A program made the position numbers and the translations under genes. Below the pieces are notes generated by a model. The model searched no databases, was not told where the DNA came from, and saw nothing but the letters and a program-made list of their open reading frames with translations. A DNA stretch of 64,000 bases, taken from Streptomyces sp. CB01249 (GTDB lineage: Bacteria; Actinomycetota; Actinomycetes; Streptomycetales; Streptomycetaceae). The stretch lies in NCBI RefSeq assembly GCF_001905735.1, contig NZ_LISW01000002.1, forward strand, positions 310,001 through 374,000, read 5' to 3'. Within the stretch, counting starts at the first letter, position 1. Every line of letters begins with the position of its first letter. This document shows, one piece after another, positions 23,602 through 33,578 of this stretch.

Positions 23602-23717
23602 GTTCAGAGCCGTTCACCTTAGTGCGCGGTTCCCCTGTCGAATCGCCTGCCCCCCGACGCGACGTTTCGACGGGTACGAGACTGCCGGGCGGCGATAAAC
23701 GAACGATGAACGCGGAG

Positions 23718-26684
23718 TCAGCGGGCCTGGGACGAGGTACGGGCGAGCAGGCCGCGCACCATGTCGCTCTCGGGAGCCCTCAGCTGGTCGAAGATCCCCA
23801 GCGCCTCCTGCCAGCAGACCTTGGCGCGATCCGCCTGCCCTATGCCGTCCAGGGCCTGCCCCAGCACGGTCAGCACATTGGCCCGGCGCCACTCGCCGCC
23901 GATGTGGAGCAGCACCGTCAGCGCCTGCTCGGAGTACTCGGCGGCCCGGGCCGGGCGCTCGGCCGCCAGATGCACCTCGGCCAGCCGGAAGAGCGTCATC
24001 CCCTCCCAGAGCCGCTGGCGACTCTCCCGGAAGACGGACAGGGCCTCGGTGAGACGCCCCTCGGCCTCGCTCTGCCGGCCCGCCCGGGTCAGGGCGAGGC
24101 CCAGCGCGTAACGGCCGTTCGCCAGGCGCAGGGTGAGTCCGAGACGGGCGTAGAGGTCGATGCCCCGGCCGGCCAGCTCGACGGCACTGGCCGTCCGCCC
24201 GATGGCCAGATGGACGCGGGACAGATTGCACAGGGCGCTGGCCTCGCCGGCCTGGTTTCCGTCGGCCCGGAACGCGGCGATGGTCTGCTGGAGGAGGACT
24301 TCCGCCTCGTCGTGCTGATTGCGGTACGCGGCGATGATCCCGAGCTCGTTCGGTGCGTTGCAATGGGTCCAGACGTCATCGACCGAGGAGCCGAGGGCCA
24401 TGGCCTGCCGGGCTTCGTCCTCCGCCCTGTCGAAGCGGCCCGCCGTGCTGTGCACCTGGGCGAGCGTCGTCCGCGCCCGTGCCTCGGAGCGGGCGTCACC
24501 GGCCACGGTCGCGGCATCCCGCACGGTCGTGGCGGCCGATTCGAACTGGCGTGAGTTGGCGCCGGATTCGGCGAGATCCTTGGCGGCGAGCAGGAGGTCC
24601 ACCGCCCGCCGGACGGTTCCGGCGGCGCCGCTCTGCTGGACGCACGCGAGGAGCGGGCTCGCCTCCGCGTACAGCCAGTCGAGGGCCCGTCCGTGATCGG
24701 AGAACGACAGCCCGGGGCGGACCGTGTGCTCCAGGTGGTCCACGGTGCGGTCCCCGGGCCGCTCCAGCGCGTACACCCCCGCCGCCGTCGCCAGGTAGAA
24801 GTCCAGCAGGCGCGACAGCGCCGCCTCCCGCTCCCCGGGCTCCTGCTCGTCCCGTTCCGCGCAGGAGCGCGCGTAGAGGCGGACCAGGTCGTGGTAGCGG
24901 TAGCGGCCGGGGGCGGCGGACTCGACCAGGGACGTGTCGACCAGGGCCTCCAGGAGGTCCTCCGCCGTGTGCGGGTCCCGGTCGAGGAGGGCGGCCGCGG
25001 CGGCGAGCGAGATGTCCGGGCCGTCCGCGAGGCCGAGGAGGCGGAAGGCGCGGGCCTGGGCCGGTTCCAGCTGGCCGTAGCCGAGTTCGAAGGTGGCCTT
25101 CACCGCGAGGTCGCCCGCCTGGAGCTCGTCCAGGCGGCGGCGCTCGTCGGCCAGCTTGGCGGCGAGGACCGACACGGTCCAGGTGCGGCGGGAGGCCAGC
25201 CGGGACGCGGCGATCCGGATCGCGAGGGGGAGGAAGCCGCAGGCGGCGACCACGTCGAGCGCGGCCTCCCGCTCCGAGCTGATCCGCTCCTCGCCGACGA
25301 TCCGGGTGAAGAGCTGAAGCGCCTCCTCCGGCGACATCACGTCCAGGTCGACCAGATGCGCCCCCGCCAGGTCGACCATCCGCACCCGGCTGGTCACGAG
25401 CGCCGCGCAGCCCTCCGTGCCGGGGAGCAGCGGGCGGATCTGGGCGGCGTCGTGGGCGTTGTCCAGGAGGACCAGGACCCGGCGCCCGTCCAGCGTGGAC
25501 CGGTAGAGCGCGGCGCGCTCGTCCAGCGTCTCCGGAATGGCCGAGTCCGCGGTCCCGAGGGCGCGGAGGAAGGCCCCGAGCACCGTCTCCGGCTCGGCGG
25601 CCCTGGCCCCGGCGCCCTGGAGGTCGACGTACAGCTGCCCGTCCGGGAAGTGGCGGCGGGCCCGGTGGGCGACGTGGACGGCGAGCGTGGTCTTGCCGAC
25701 GCCCCCGATCCCGGCCAGGGCGGAGACGGCCATCACGGACCCCTCCGTCGTGGCGAGCCGGTCGCCCAGCTCGCGTACGAACGCGTCCCGCCCGGTGAAG
25801 TCCGGGACGGTCGCGGGCAGCTGGGCCGGGCGGACCGGCGCCGCGGCCGGGGCCGGGTCGTCGGCCGGGCGGGCCAGCTCCTCGTCGGCGCGCAGGATGC
25901 GCTGCTGGAGCTGCGCCAGCTCCGCGCGCGGATCGACCCCCAGCTCCTCGGCGAGCAGCCGCCGGGTGTCCGCGTAGACGGCCAGCGCCTCCGCCTGCCG
26001 GCCGCTGCGGTACAGGGCCACCATCAGGAGCTCGCGCAGCCTCTCCCGCAGGGGGTGCGCGGCGGTGAGCGCGGTCAGTTCGGAGACCGCCTCCGCGTGG
26101 CAGCCGGCCTCCAGGTCCAGATCGAGGCGGGTCTCGGTGAGCTGGAGCCGCCACTCCTCCAGGCGGGTGCGCTGGTACTCGGCGTACGGGCCGGGCACCG
26201 AGGCCAGCGCCTCGCCGTCCCACAGGCCGAGCGCCTTGTCGAGGAGGGCCCGCGCCGCGTCCCGGTCGCCGCCCGCCCGCGCCTTCTCCGCGCCCGACGC
26301 CAGCTCCTGAGCCACGGTCAGGTCCAGCGCGTCGGCGCCGGTGCGCATCGCGTAGCCGCCGGAGTCGCTGACCAGCGTCTCGGGGCCGAGGACCTTGCGC
26401 AGCCGGGAGGCGTAGGTGCGCACGGCGGCCAGCGCCTGCGAGGGCGGCTCGTCGCCCCAGATGCCGTCGATGAGCTCGGAGGCCGTCGCGGTGTGCCCGC
26501 CGCGCAGCAGCAGCGCGGTCAGCAGCGCGCGCTGCTGCGGCGACCCGGACGCCAGCGTCTCGCCGCCCCGGTGGACCCGGACCGGGCCGAGTACGGAGAA
26601 GTGCAGCACGGCCTCGTCCTCCGGGCCCCGCTCGGGGGTCCGCTGCTGCGGAACGCGTACCCGTGGCCCGTCGACACGGCCCAT
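23718..26684 (-). CDS. SARP/AfsR-family transcriptional regulator (winged helix-BTAD-NB-ARC-TPR)
   Basis: A 988-residue AfsR-type regulator. Start set at ATG 26684, after ACAGGAGGCAGCA; 55 further in-frame codons upstream lack such a site. Domains: OmpR-like winged helix ~28-115 (LHFSVLGPVRVHRGG, QQRALLTALLLR, VRTYASRLRKVLG), bacterial transcriptional activator domain ~120-268 (EALASVPGPYAEYQ, YADTRRLLAEELGVDP), NB-ARC ATPase with P-loop GIGGVGKTT (325-333) and Walker B VLVLLDNAHD, and C-terminal TPR helices (~620-988). Such proteins activate secondary-metabolite or developmental genes at direct heptameric repeats, often under Ser/Thr kinase control. No biosynthetic cluster is in the window, so a global AfsR-like role is as likely as a pathway-specific one. 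Confidence 0.93.
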   Translation of the reverse strand: MGRVDGPRVRVPQQRTPERGPEDEAVLHFSVLGPVRVHRGGETLASGSPQQRALLTALLLRGGHTATASELIDGIWGDEPPSQALAAVRTYASRLRKVLGPETLVSDSGGYAMRTGADALDLTVAQELASGAEKARAGGDRDAARALLDKALGLWDGEALASVPGPYAEYQRTRLEEWRLQLTETRLDLDLEAGCHAEAVSELTALTAAHPLRERLRELLMVALYRSGRQAEALAVYADTRRLLAEELGVDPRAELAQLQQRILRADEELARPADDPAPAAAPVRPAQLPATVPDFTGRDAFVRELGDRLATTEGSVMAVSALAGIGGVGKTTLAVHVAHRARRHFPDGQLYVDLQGAGARAAEPETVLGAFLRALGTADSAIPETLDERAALYRSTLDGRRVLVLLDNAHDAAQIRPLLPGTEGCAALVTSRVRMVDLAGAHLVDLDVMSPEEALQLFTRIVGEERISSEREAALDVVAACGFLPLAIRIAASRLASRRTWTVSVLAAKLADERRRLDELQAGDLAVKATFELGYGQLEPAQARAFRLLGLADGPDISLAAAAALLDRDPHTAEDLLEALVDTSLVESAAPGRYRYHDLVRLYARSCAERDEQEPGEREAALSRLLDFYLATAAGVYALERPGDRTVDHLEHTVRPGLSFSDHGRALDWLYAEASPLLACVQQSGAAGTVRRAVDLLLAAKDLAESGANSRQFESAATTVRDAATVAGDARSEARARTTLAQVHSTAGRFDRAEDEARQAMALGSSVDDVWTHCNAPNELGIIAAYRNQHDEAEVLLQQTIAAFRADGNQAGEASALCNLSRVHLAIGRTASAVELAGRGIDLYARLGLTLRLANGRYALGLALTRAGRQSEAEGRLTEALSVFRESRQRLWEGMTLFRLAEVHLAAERPARAAEYSEQALTVLLHIGGEWRRANVLTVLGQALDGIGQADRAKVCWQEALGIFDQLRAPESDMVRGLLARTSSQAR

Positions 26685-26875
26685 TGCTGCCTCCTGTCCT
26701 GCCTGCGCACGGCCCGGCACGGTCACTGTGTCCGGATCGGTCATAGGCCGTCCGGATTGCTCCATACCGTTGATATCGCCGTCAACAGTCTGCCTTGTGA
26801 AGGGTCGGCCCGTCAGTAACGGATGACTCTCTGCACAAGCCCTCGACAACGATTCGGAACGGCCCGCGCACGGGC

Positions 26876-26917
26876 AGGAGCCCCGCTCCTCCGCCGGTGC
26901 GGAGGAGCGGGGCTCCT
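26876..26917 (-). terminator. Strong hairpin terminator downstream of cspA
   Basis: A perfect 19-bp stem (26876-26894 with 26899-26917) with a 4-nt loop CGGT, 43 nt after the cspA stop on the minus strand. It would also insulate the divergently read SARP region. Confidence 0.8.
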
Positions 26918-26959
26918 TGGGTACTGCTCTTACCGGCCGCGATCGGCCGACCCGGGCAA

Positions 26960-27163
26960 CTAGGCCGGGGTGACGTTCTCAGCCTGCGGACCCTTGGGGC
27001 CCTGAGTGACGTCGAAGTTCACGACCTGGTTCTCCTCGAGGGAGCGGAACCCGGACGCGTTGATCGCGGAGTAGTGGACGAAGACATCCGGGCCGCCGCC
27101 GTCCTGGGCGATGAAGCCGAAGCCCTTTTCAGCGTTGAACCACTTGACGGTTCCGGTAGCCAT
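26960..27163 (-). CDS. Cold-shock protein (CspA family)
   Basis: A 67-residue single cold-shock domain, an RNA chaperone that binds single-stranded nucleic acid. It carries both ribonucleoprotein motifs: RNP1 KGFGFIAQ and RNP2 VFVHYSAI, after the standard [13 protein letters not shown] start, and ends NVTPA. ATG at 27163 preceded by CAAGGAGGGCTT. A leader of about 125 nt lies upstream, as is usual for cold-shock genes. From memory the S. coelicolor gene in this position is one of the scoF genes. Confidence 0.96.
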   Translation of the reverse strand: MATGTVKWFNAEKGFGFIAQDGGGPDVFVHYSAINASGFRSLEENQVVNFDVTQGPKGPQAENVTPA

Positions 27164-27301
27164 AAGCCCTCCTTGGGCCAAAGGGTTGCCCTGCTCCAGA
27201 ACCTGCAATGAAGTCTGAAAACTACAAAAGCCTGCGGGGTTACATGCTCCGCAGGCTCTGTACTGCAAGGGAAACCAAACTGCAACTTGCCGTCGAGCCT
27301 A
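27164..27301 (-). promoter_or_regulatory. cspA promoter and structured ~125-nt leader
   Basis: TAGGCT (complement of 27296-27301) is a good -10 box, putting the start near 27289 and giving a leader of ~125 nt. The leader contains a 9-bp stem (27229-27237 with 27249-27257, 11-nt loop). Long leaders of cold-shock mRNAs regulate stability and translation by temperature; the stem is a candidate for this. Confidence 0.5.
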
Positions 27302-27435
27302 GCACGCAGCGTGTCCGTAGGGGTAGAGGGAAAGATCACTTCACCCGGATGTTTGACGGCCGCCCGGATGAGCCATCCGAGAGGGCCTTCCCGTGCGCCG
27401 CGGCCCCCGGTGGGGCGGCCGCGAAGGTACGGGTC

Positions 27436-28326
<891 letters not shown>

Positions 28327-28519
28327 GAACATCCCGCCGCCGGGGAATGGCATTTTCGATTTCGTTGAACATGCGATGAATGGTGGATTGCGCAATCGGT
28401 CATCGGCGGACCGGCGCATTCACGCCTTTTATCGCGGTGAATGACGTCGTTCGTTCCCTTGGGGGCGAAATCGGCGGATGGTTTCTCCCGTGACCGGACG
28501 AGACTTCGCGGACACGAAC

Positions 28520-28525
28520 TAGGCT
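28520..28525 (+). promoter_or_regulatory. -10 element upstream of second kinase gene
   Basis: TAGGCT, 41 nt before the kinase ATG in a 240-nt intergenic stretch of clearly lower GC than its neighbours. A ribosome site GGGGGAGT follows. No -35 hexamer is evident. Confidence 0.35.
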
Positions 28526-28566
28526 TCGGTCGGAGGTCCGGCCGGTTCACAGGGGGAGTCCTTAAT

Positions 28567-30336
28567 ATGCAGCCGCTGGAAGCCGGGGAACCGCTCAGCA
28601 TCGGCTCCTACCGGCTGCTGGGCAGACTCGGCGCCGGCGGCATGGGCCGGGTGTACCTCGGGCGCAGCGCCGGCGGCCGTACGGTCGCGGTCAAGGTCGT
28701 CCACCCGCACTTCGCGCTCGACGAGCAGTTCCGCGCCCGCTTCCGGCGCGAGGTGGAGGCGGCCCGGCGGATCGGCGCCCAGTGGACCGCGCCCGTCCTG
28801 GACGCCGACCCGGACGCCCCCGTCCCCTGGATCGCCACCGGTTACGTGGCGGGCCCGCCGCTCTCCGCGGCCGTCACCGAACACGGCCCGCTGCCCGAGC
28901 ACGCGGTCCGGGTGCTGGGCGCCGGACTCGGCGAGGCGCTGGCCGCGGTGCACGAGCGGGGCCTGATCCACCGGGACGTGAAGCCGTCCAACGTCCTGCT
29001 CGCCCTGGACGGCCCCCGCCTGATCGACTTCGGCATCGCCCGGGCCATCGACGCGACCGCCTCCCTCACCTCCACCGGGGTCTCCGTCGGCTCGCCGGGC
29101 TACATGGCGCCGGAGCAGATCCGGGGCACCGACCTCTCCGGCGCGGCCGACATCTTCTCGCTGGGCGCGGTCCTGGCCTACGCGGCGACCGGCTCCGCAC
29201 CGTTCCTCGGCGACTCCTCGGCCGTCCTCCTCTACAAGGTCGTCCACGAGGAACCGGAGCTGGGCGATCTGGAGGGCGGTCTGCGCGAGACCATCGCCGC
29301 CTGCCTGGCCAAGGACCCGGAGCGGCGGCCCACCCCGGACGAGCTGGCCCGCCGGCTGCTGCCCGGCGGCGCGGCGGCGGCGGTCGCGGCGGGCTGGCTG
29401 CCCGGGCCGCTGGTCCGCGAGGTCAGCAGCTCGGCGGTGGCGCTGCTGGACCTGGAGCCGCAGGAGGCCCCGGTGCAGTCGGGGCCGGTGCCGTTCAGCA
29501 ACCCGTCGCTGGGGACGGGGAGCCCGTTGACCGGGCAGGACACCGGGACGGGCGAACCCTCCGGGGGCCCGTACGGCTCGCCCGCCGCCGCGCTCGGCGT
29601 CTTCGGCCCGCCGGTCGACCCGCCGCACCCTCCGACCGCCGGGGCCGACGGGCTGCCGGGGCAGCGGACCGGGGGCCGGAGCCTGACCCTGGGGGCGACG
29701 GCGGGCGGCGACGGGGCGGGACGGCGGCGCGTCAGCTGCACGCTCGCGCTCGCGGTGGCCGGGGCGCTGGCCGCGGTGACGGTGGGCGGCGCCTTCTGGC
29801 TGGACCTGATGCCGGGCACGGGCGGCGACACCGGCAACGTCGGGCAGGCACCGCCCGCCACCTCCGGAGAGCCCTCGCCGCCGAAGGACTCGGACACCGG
29901 CTCGGCGACGAAGGGCCCGACGGCGAGCCCGACGAAGAGCCCGCCGACCCCGGGCGGGGCCGCCGAACTGCCCGACGCGTTCGTCGGCACCTGGAAGGGC
30001 CCGCTCACCGAGAAGACCACGGGCGAGCCGCACGGCACGCTCACCGCGGTCTTCACCAAGGGCCGCGAGGGCACGGACGTGGTCCACCTGACCACGTCCC
30101 TCTCCATGGGCTTCGAGATCAGTTGCTACAGCGTCGCCACCCTCACCACCGCCTCCGACGACGAGCTGAAGCTGCGCGAGCGCGCCGACCCGGACCGCCC
30201 GAGCACCGCGGGGCTCTGCACCACCACCCCGGCCGACCTCCACTTCACCCGCGCCTCCGACGGCACGCTCCGCTTCCGCTCCGACGAGAAGGGCGCGGGA
30301 CTCCCGTACGGCACGCTCACCCGGTCCGACGGCTGA
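28567..30336 (+). CDS. Transmembrane serine/threonine protein kinase
   Basis: A 589-residue PknB-type receptor kinase, start ATG 28567 after GGGGGAGTCCTTAAT. Kinase domain ~15-275: LGAGGMG loop, Lys43 (VAVKVV), HRDVKPSN (Asp137), DFG and GSPGYMAPEQ. A Gly/Pro-rich juxtamembrane region (~290-385) precedes one membrane helix (~392-414, TLALAVAGALAAVTVGGAFW). The extracytoplasmic part starts with a Ser/Thr/Pro linker and ends in a ~115-residue domain (DAFVGTWKGPLTEKT to LPYGTLTRSDG) with two cysteines (SCYSV, GLCTTT) that resembles a lipocalin/avidin-like or other small beta-barrel sensor. Located between mqnA and mqnC in Streptomyces; any link to quinone synthesis is unproven. Confidence 0.92.
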   Translation: MQPLEAGEPLSIGSYRLLGRLGAGGMGRVYLGRSAGGRTVAVKVVHPHFALDEQFRARFRREVEAARRIGAQWTAPVLDADPDAPVPWIATGYVAGPPLSAAVTEHGPLPEHAVRVLGAGLGEALAAVHERGLIHRDVKPSNVLLALDGPRLIDFGIARAIDATASLTSTGVSVGSPGYMAPEQIRGTDLSGAADIFSLGAVLAYAATGSAPFLGDSSAVLLYKVVHEEPELGDLEGGLRETIAACLAKDPERRPTPDELARRLLPGGAAAAVAAGWLPGPLVREVSSSAVALLDLEPQEAPVQSGPVPFSNPSLGTGSPLTGQDTGTGEPSGGPYGSPAAALGVFGPPVDPPHPPTAGADGLPGQRTGGRSLTLGATAGGDGAGRRRVSCTLALAVAGALAAVTVGGAFWLDLMPGTGGDTGNVGQAPPATSGEPSPPKDSDTGSATKGPTASPTKSPPTPGGAAELPDAFVGTWKGPLTEKTTGEPHGTLTAVFTKGREGTDVVHLTTSLSMGFEISCYSVATLTTASDDELKLRERADPDRPSTAGLCTTTPADLHFTRASDGTLRFRSDEKGAGLPYGTLTRSDG

Positions 30337-30408
30337 CCGCCGAGCCCCCTGGCGTACGCTGAACCGGTCCGTAGATCCGTTGAAAAACCGCCGAAAGGTG
30401 ACAGCCCG

Positions 30409-31608
30409 GTGACCGAGAAGGCCGACCTTCAGCCCATCCTCGACCGAGCCGCCGAAGGCGGCCGGATCACTCCGGAGGAGGCGCTCGACCTCTACCGGTC
30501 GGCGCCGCTGCACGCGCTGGGCGCGGCGGCCGACGCCGTGCGCCGCCGCCGTTACGCCGGTACGGAGCACATCGCGACGTACATCATCGAGCGCAACATC
30601 AACTACACCAACGTGTGCGTCACGGCCTGCAAGTTCTGCGCGTTCTACGCCGCGCCGAAGGACACCGCCAAGGGCTGGTCCCGGGACCTGGACGACATCC
30701 TGCGCCGCTGCGCGGAGACCGTCGAGCTCGGCGGCACGCAGATCATGTTCCAGGGCGGGCACCACCCGGACTACGGCGTGGAGTACTACGAGGAGCACTT
30801 CTCGGCCATCAAGAAGGCGTTCCCGCAGCTGGTGATCCACTCGCTCGGCGCCTCCGAGATCGAGCACATGGCCCGGATCTCGAAGGTCTCCGCCGAGGAG
30901 GCGATCAGCCGCATCCACGCCGCCGGTCTCGACTCCTTCGCGGGCGCGGGCGCCGAACTGCTGCCGGCCCGCCCGCGCACCGCCATCGCGCCGCTGAAGG
31001 AGTCCGGCGAGCGCTGGCTGGAGATCATGGAGATCGCGCACGGCCTGGGCGTCGAGTCCACCTCGACCATGCTGATGGGCACGGGCGAGACGAACGCCGA
31101 GCGCATCGAGCACCTGCGCATGATCCGTGACGTGCAGGACCGCACCGGCGGCTTCCGGGCGTTCATCCCGTACACGTACCAGCCGGAGAACAACAAGCTG
31201 AAGGGACAGACGCAGGCCACGCTCTTCGAGTACCTGCGGATGATCGCCATCGCCCGGCTCTTCCTGGACAACGTCGCCCACATCCAGGGCTCCTGGCTCA
31301 CCACCGGCAAGGAGGTCGGCCAGCTGTCGCTGCACTACGGCGCGGACGACCTCGGCTCGATCATGCTGGAGGAGAACGTCGTCTCCTCGGCCGGTGCCAA
31401 GCACCGCTCCAACCGGCTGGAGATCATCGACCTGATCCGCAAGGCGGACCGGGTCCCGGCCCAGCGCGCCACCACGTACGAGCACCTCGTCGTGCACGAC
31501 GACCCGGCGAACGACCCGGTCGACGAGCGCGTCGTCTCGCACATCTCGTCCGTCGCGATCGAGGGCGGTACGGCACACCCCGAGCTCAAGCTTCTCAGCG
31601 CCAACTGA
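30409..31608 (+). CDS. mqnC: Cyclic dehypoxanthine futalosine synthase MqnC (radical SAM)
   Basis: Radical S-adenosylmethionine enzyme that cyclises dehypoxanthine futalosine in menaquinone synthesis. The 399-residue protein has the cluster motif CVTACKFC (Cys70, 74, 77), then GGTQIMFQGGHHPDYGVEYY, PRTAIAPLKESGERWLEIM, STSTMLMGTGETN, FRAFIPYTYQPENNKL and GADDLGSIMLEENVVSSAGA. GTG start at 30409 behind AAAGGTGACAGCCC. Closely followed by the amidohydrolase-like gene. MqnE belongs to the same superfamily, but the length and the GGHHPDYG segment fit MqnC better. Confidence 0.95.
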   Translation: MTEKADLQPILDRAAEGGRITPEEALDLYRSAPLHALGAAADAVRRRRYAGTEHIATYIIERNINYTNVCVTACKFCAFYAAPKDTAKGWSRDLDDILRRCAETVELGGTQIMFQGGHHPDYGVEYYEEHFSAIKKAFPQLVIHSLGASEIEHMARISKVSAEEAISRIHAAGLDSFAGAGAELLPARPRTAIAPLKESGERWLEIMEIAHGLGVESTSTMLMGTGETNAERIEHLRMIRDVQDRTGGFRAFIPYTYQPENNKLKGQTQATLFEYLRMIAIARLFLDNVAHIQGSWLTTGKEVGQLSLHYGADDLGSIMLEENVVSSAGAKHRSNRLEIIDLIRKADRVPAQRATTYEHLVVHDDPANDPVDERVVSHISSVAIEGGTAHPELKLLSAN

Positions 31609-31615
31609 CCGCTCC

Positions 31616-32263
31616 ATGCTGACGATTCACGCCGCCGCCCTGCTCCTGCCGGGCGGCGGCCGCGCACCCGTGCCCGGTGGTGCGGTGGCCGTGCGGGACG
31701 CGGTGGTCGCCGCCTTCGGGCCGTACGAGGAGCTGGCCGCCGCCCACCCCGGCGCCCGCGTCCGCCGCTGGCCGGGCGTCCTCACCCCGGGGCTGGTGCA
31801 GCGGGACGCGGTCCGGCTCCTGGAGGAGTGGTACTTCCCCGACCCCCGCGAGGCGGACGCGCTGGGCACCGAACCCCTGACCGGCGCCGCGCTCGACGCA
31901 CTGGGCCCCGAGGACACCTGGCGTGCGGGCAGCGTGCGGCGCGGGCTGCAGCAGATGCTGCGGTTCGGGACGACGCATCTCGCGGGCCGGTTCACCGATG
32001 CGGCGGTCGGGACCGTCGTCGCCCGCTCCGGGCTGACCGTGGTCCCGCCTTCCGGAGACCGCGATGTGCCCGGTGAACCCGGCCTCGATCCCTTCGCGCG
32101 GGGCCACGACGTGCCCGGCTCGGAGCACGGCCCCCTCACCGAGGGGGGCCGTGCCGACCTCGCGGTCTTCGACGTACCGGATGTGGCGACGCTCTGCGCT
32201 GCGGGCGCGCGGATGTGCGTGGCCACGGTGCTGGGCGGCAGGCTGGTGTACCGCCGGCGGTGA
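31616..32263 (+). CDS. Amidohydrolase-like protein lacking the catalytic barrel (imidazolonepropionase-like composite domain)
   Basis: A 215-residue protein, 7 nt after mqnC. Its N-terminus (MLTIHAAALLLPGGG, GAVAVRDAVVAAFGPYEEL, WPGVLTPGLVQ) and C-terminus (EGGRADLAVFDVPDVATL, VATVLGGRLVYRRR) are those of the amidohydrolase composite beta-sandwich. The intervening metal-binding TIM barrel is shrunk to ~100 residues, and the HxH and later His/Asp ligands are absent: the site equivalent to PGLVxxHxH reads PGLVQRD. So it is presumably not a metal hydrolase. It is co-oriented with and adjacent to mqnC, suggesting a non-catalytic or new role near menaquinone synthesis, or evolutionary decay. Confidence 0.75.
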   Translation: MLTIHAAALLLPGGGRAPVPGGAVAVRDAVVAAFGPYEELAAAHPGARVRRWPGVLTPGLVQRDAVRLLEEWYFPDPREADALGTEPLTGAALDALGPEDTWRAGSVRRGLQQMLRFGTTHLAGRFTDAAVGTVVARSGLTVVPPSGDRDVPGEPGLDPFARGHDVPGSEHGPLTEGGRADLAVFDVPDVATLCAAGARMCVATVLGGRLVYRRR

Positions 32264-32284
32264 GGGGAAATGTCTCCCCCTCAC
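32260..32284 (+). terminator. Small hairpin after amidohydrolase-like gene
   Basis: GTGAGGGG (32260-32267) pairs with CCCCTCAC (32277-32284) around a 9-nt loop, overlapping the stop codon. It ends the mqnC transcript and separates it from the convergent LuxR-type gene. Confidence 0.5.
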
Positions 32285-32320
32285 TTGGAGCGCCGGCGGA
32301 CCCGAAAGGCTGAGAGCGTT

Positions 32321-32668
32321 TTATGCGCTATGGGTCAGCTCAGGGGCTTTTGCCAGATTGCGGGCGCATGTGGGGCAGATGGCTGGTATGTCCAGCTTTT
32401 CCAGTGCTGCGAGAAGGCAGAGCTGTAACCGGCTGAGACTGCCGAGCTTCGTGCGGAGATTGGTGATGTGGAATTTCGCGGTGCGTGGCGTGATGTGGAG
32501 AGATACCGCGAGCGCCTCGTTCGACGGTCCGTCGTGCAGGGCGGCGAACACCTGGCGTTCCATCGGAGTGAGTTGGTGAAGCGGGGTCCGTGTCAGCTGT
32601 GTCGGATGTTTCCCCTGGTGGTGCCGTGTACCGCTGTGATCGGCACATACTAGGCAGCGAATCCTCAT
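32321..32668 (-). CDS. Small LuxR-type helix-turn-helix regulator with flanking CxxC pairs
   Basis: A 115-residue protein with little besides a LuxR/GerE helix-turn-helix (residues ~31-90: LTPMERQVFAALHDG, LHITPRTAKFHITNLRTKLG). The four cysteines in two CxxC pairs (Cys5/8 and Cys98/101), with His11, His16 and His17 near the first, flank the HTH and could bind zinc or an iron-sulfur cluster. No receiver or sensor domain. Local GC is about 60% (108 of 180 bases counted at 32341-32520), clearly below the flanks, which suggests recent acquisition or relaxed codon use. The ATG at 32668 has only a G-run upstream as ribosome site. Confidence 0.75.
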   Translation of the reverse strand: MRIRCLVCADHSGTRHHQGKHPTQLTRTPLHQLTPMERQVFAALHDGPSNEALAVSLHITPRTAKFHITNLRTKLGSLSRLQLCLLAALEKLDIPAICPTCARNLAKAPELTHSA

Positions 32669-32813
32669 GATCCCCCCCGGGACTCAGTTCGGATTTTTGA
32701 ACCTAGCATGGAGATCGGGCGGCCAACGGAAGAGTTTTACGTTACGGGATCCCCCGGACCGGGCGGCGTGGACTCGTCGTGAGGGGAGGGTGCGGAACTT
32801 GCCGAAGGCTCCC

Positions 32814-33488
32814 TCACGGCACGGGCGGCCCGCCCAGGTACGTCCCGTTCTTGTCGTACGGCCAGGCGTTGGCGACGCAGCCCTTCAGGCCGTCGATCTG
32901 CTGCATCATCGCGGGCGCCGGGCGGCCCTTGCCGGGGCAGGTCTCGTGGCCGTGGCCCAGCCAGTGCCCGACCTCGTGGTTGATGATCAGTGCCCGGTAC
33001 TCGCCCAGCGGGCCGCTGAACTCCGGCGAACCCGTCTGCCAGCGCTTCAGGTTGACCATCACGACCGTACCGACGCGGCAGTTGACCTCGCCGTGGGTGT
33101 CGAGCCCGCTCGCGCCGCAGATGCGGTCGGTGGTCTCCGGGGTCGCGATCCGGATGACCAGCCCCGCCGGCCCCTTCGCCACCTGGCGGAACCGGTGCTC
33201 CCCGTGGTGCGTCCAGCCCCGGGGCGCGGCCAGGATGTGCGCGACGACTGAGGCCGCCTTGTCCGCGTCGAGCCCGGAGCCGTCCTCCACCTCCACCCGG
33301 TAGGCGTTGCCCGTACCGCTGTCGGTCGCGGCGGCGCGGGCCACGGTGAAGGCGGCGGGTGCGGGCCCGCGTGCGTCGTTCCAGCGCAGACCGGCGACGG
33401 CGGCAGCCGCGAGTACGACGGGGACGACAGCCCATGTGAGCAGCCTGCTCCGGCCGCTCTTCCCCCGGCGCCCTTTCCATCCGGGCAT
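32814..33488 (-). CDS. DUF3152 metzincin-like secreted protein (copy 1)
   Basis: A 224-residue protein with an N-terminal membrane anchor or signal (~15-34, LLTWAVVPVVLAAAAVAGL) and an extracytoplasmic DUF3152 domain. It contains HEVGHWLGHGH (His171, Glu172, His175, His181), exactly the HExxHxxGxxH zinc site of metzincin proteases. Upstream core: YRVEVEDGSGLDADKAASVV, LVIRIATPETTDRICG, THGEVNCRVG, VMVNLKRWQTGSPEF. Cys residues in RICG, VNCR, ETCPG and KGCVAN probably form disulfides. Substrate unknown. A second, longer copy lies directly upstream at 33579, from which it is separated by 90 nt. Confidence 0.85.
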   Translation of the reverse strand: MPGWKGRRGKSGRSRLLTWAVVPVVLAAAAVAGLRWNDARGPAPAAFTVARAAATDSGTGNAYRVEVEDGSGLDADKAASVVAHILAAPRGWTHHGEHRFRQVAKGPAGLVIRIATPETTDRICGASGLDTHGEVNCRVGTVVMVNLKRWQTGSPEFSGPLGEYRALIINHEVGHWLGHGHETCPGKGRPAPAMMQQIDGLKGCVANAWPYDKNGTYLGGPPVP

Positions 33489-33578
33489 CCGTAACCCTCC
33501 CCAGCGATCGACGTTCCGTCCCCCGCTGTAGGACCGGTGATCTGGATGATTGGTTCAGTCCACTTCTCTGAAGGATCG

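Noticed and set aside
31616..32263. Functional imidazolonepropionase (hutI)
   Set aside because: Lacks HxH and other metal ligands and most of the barrel; half the normal length.
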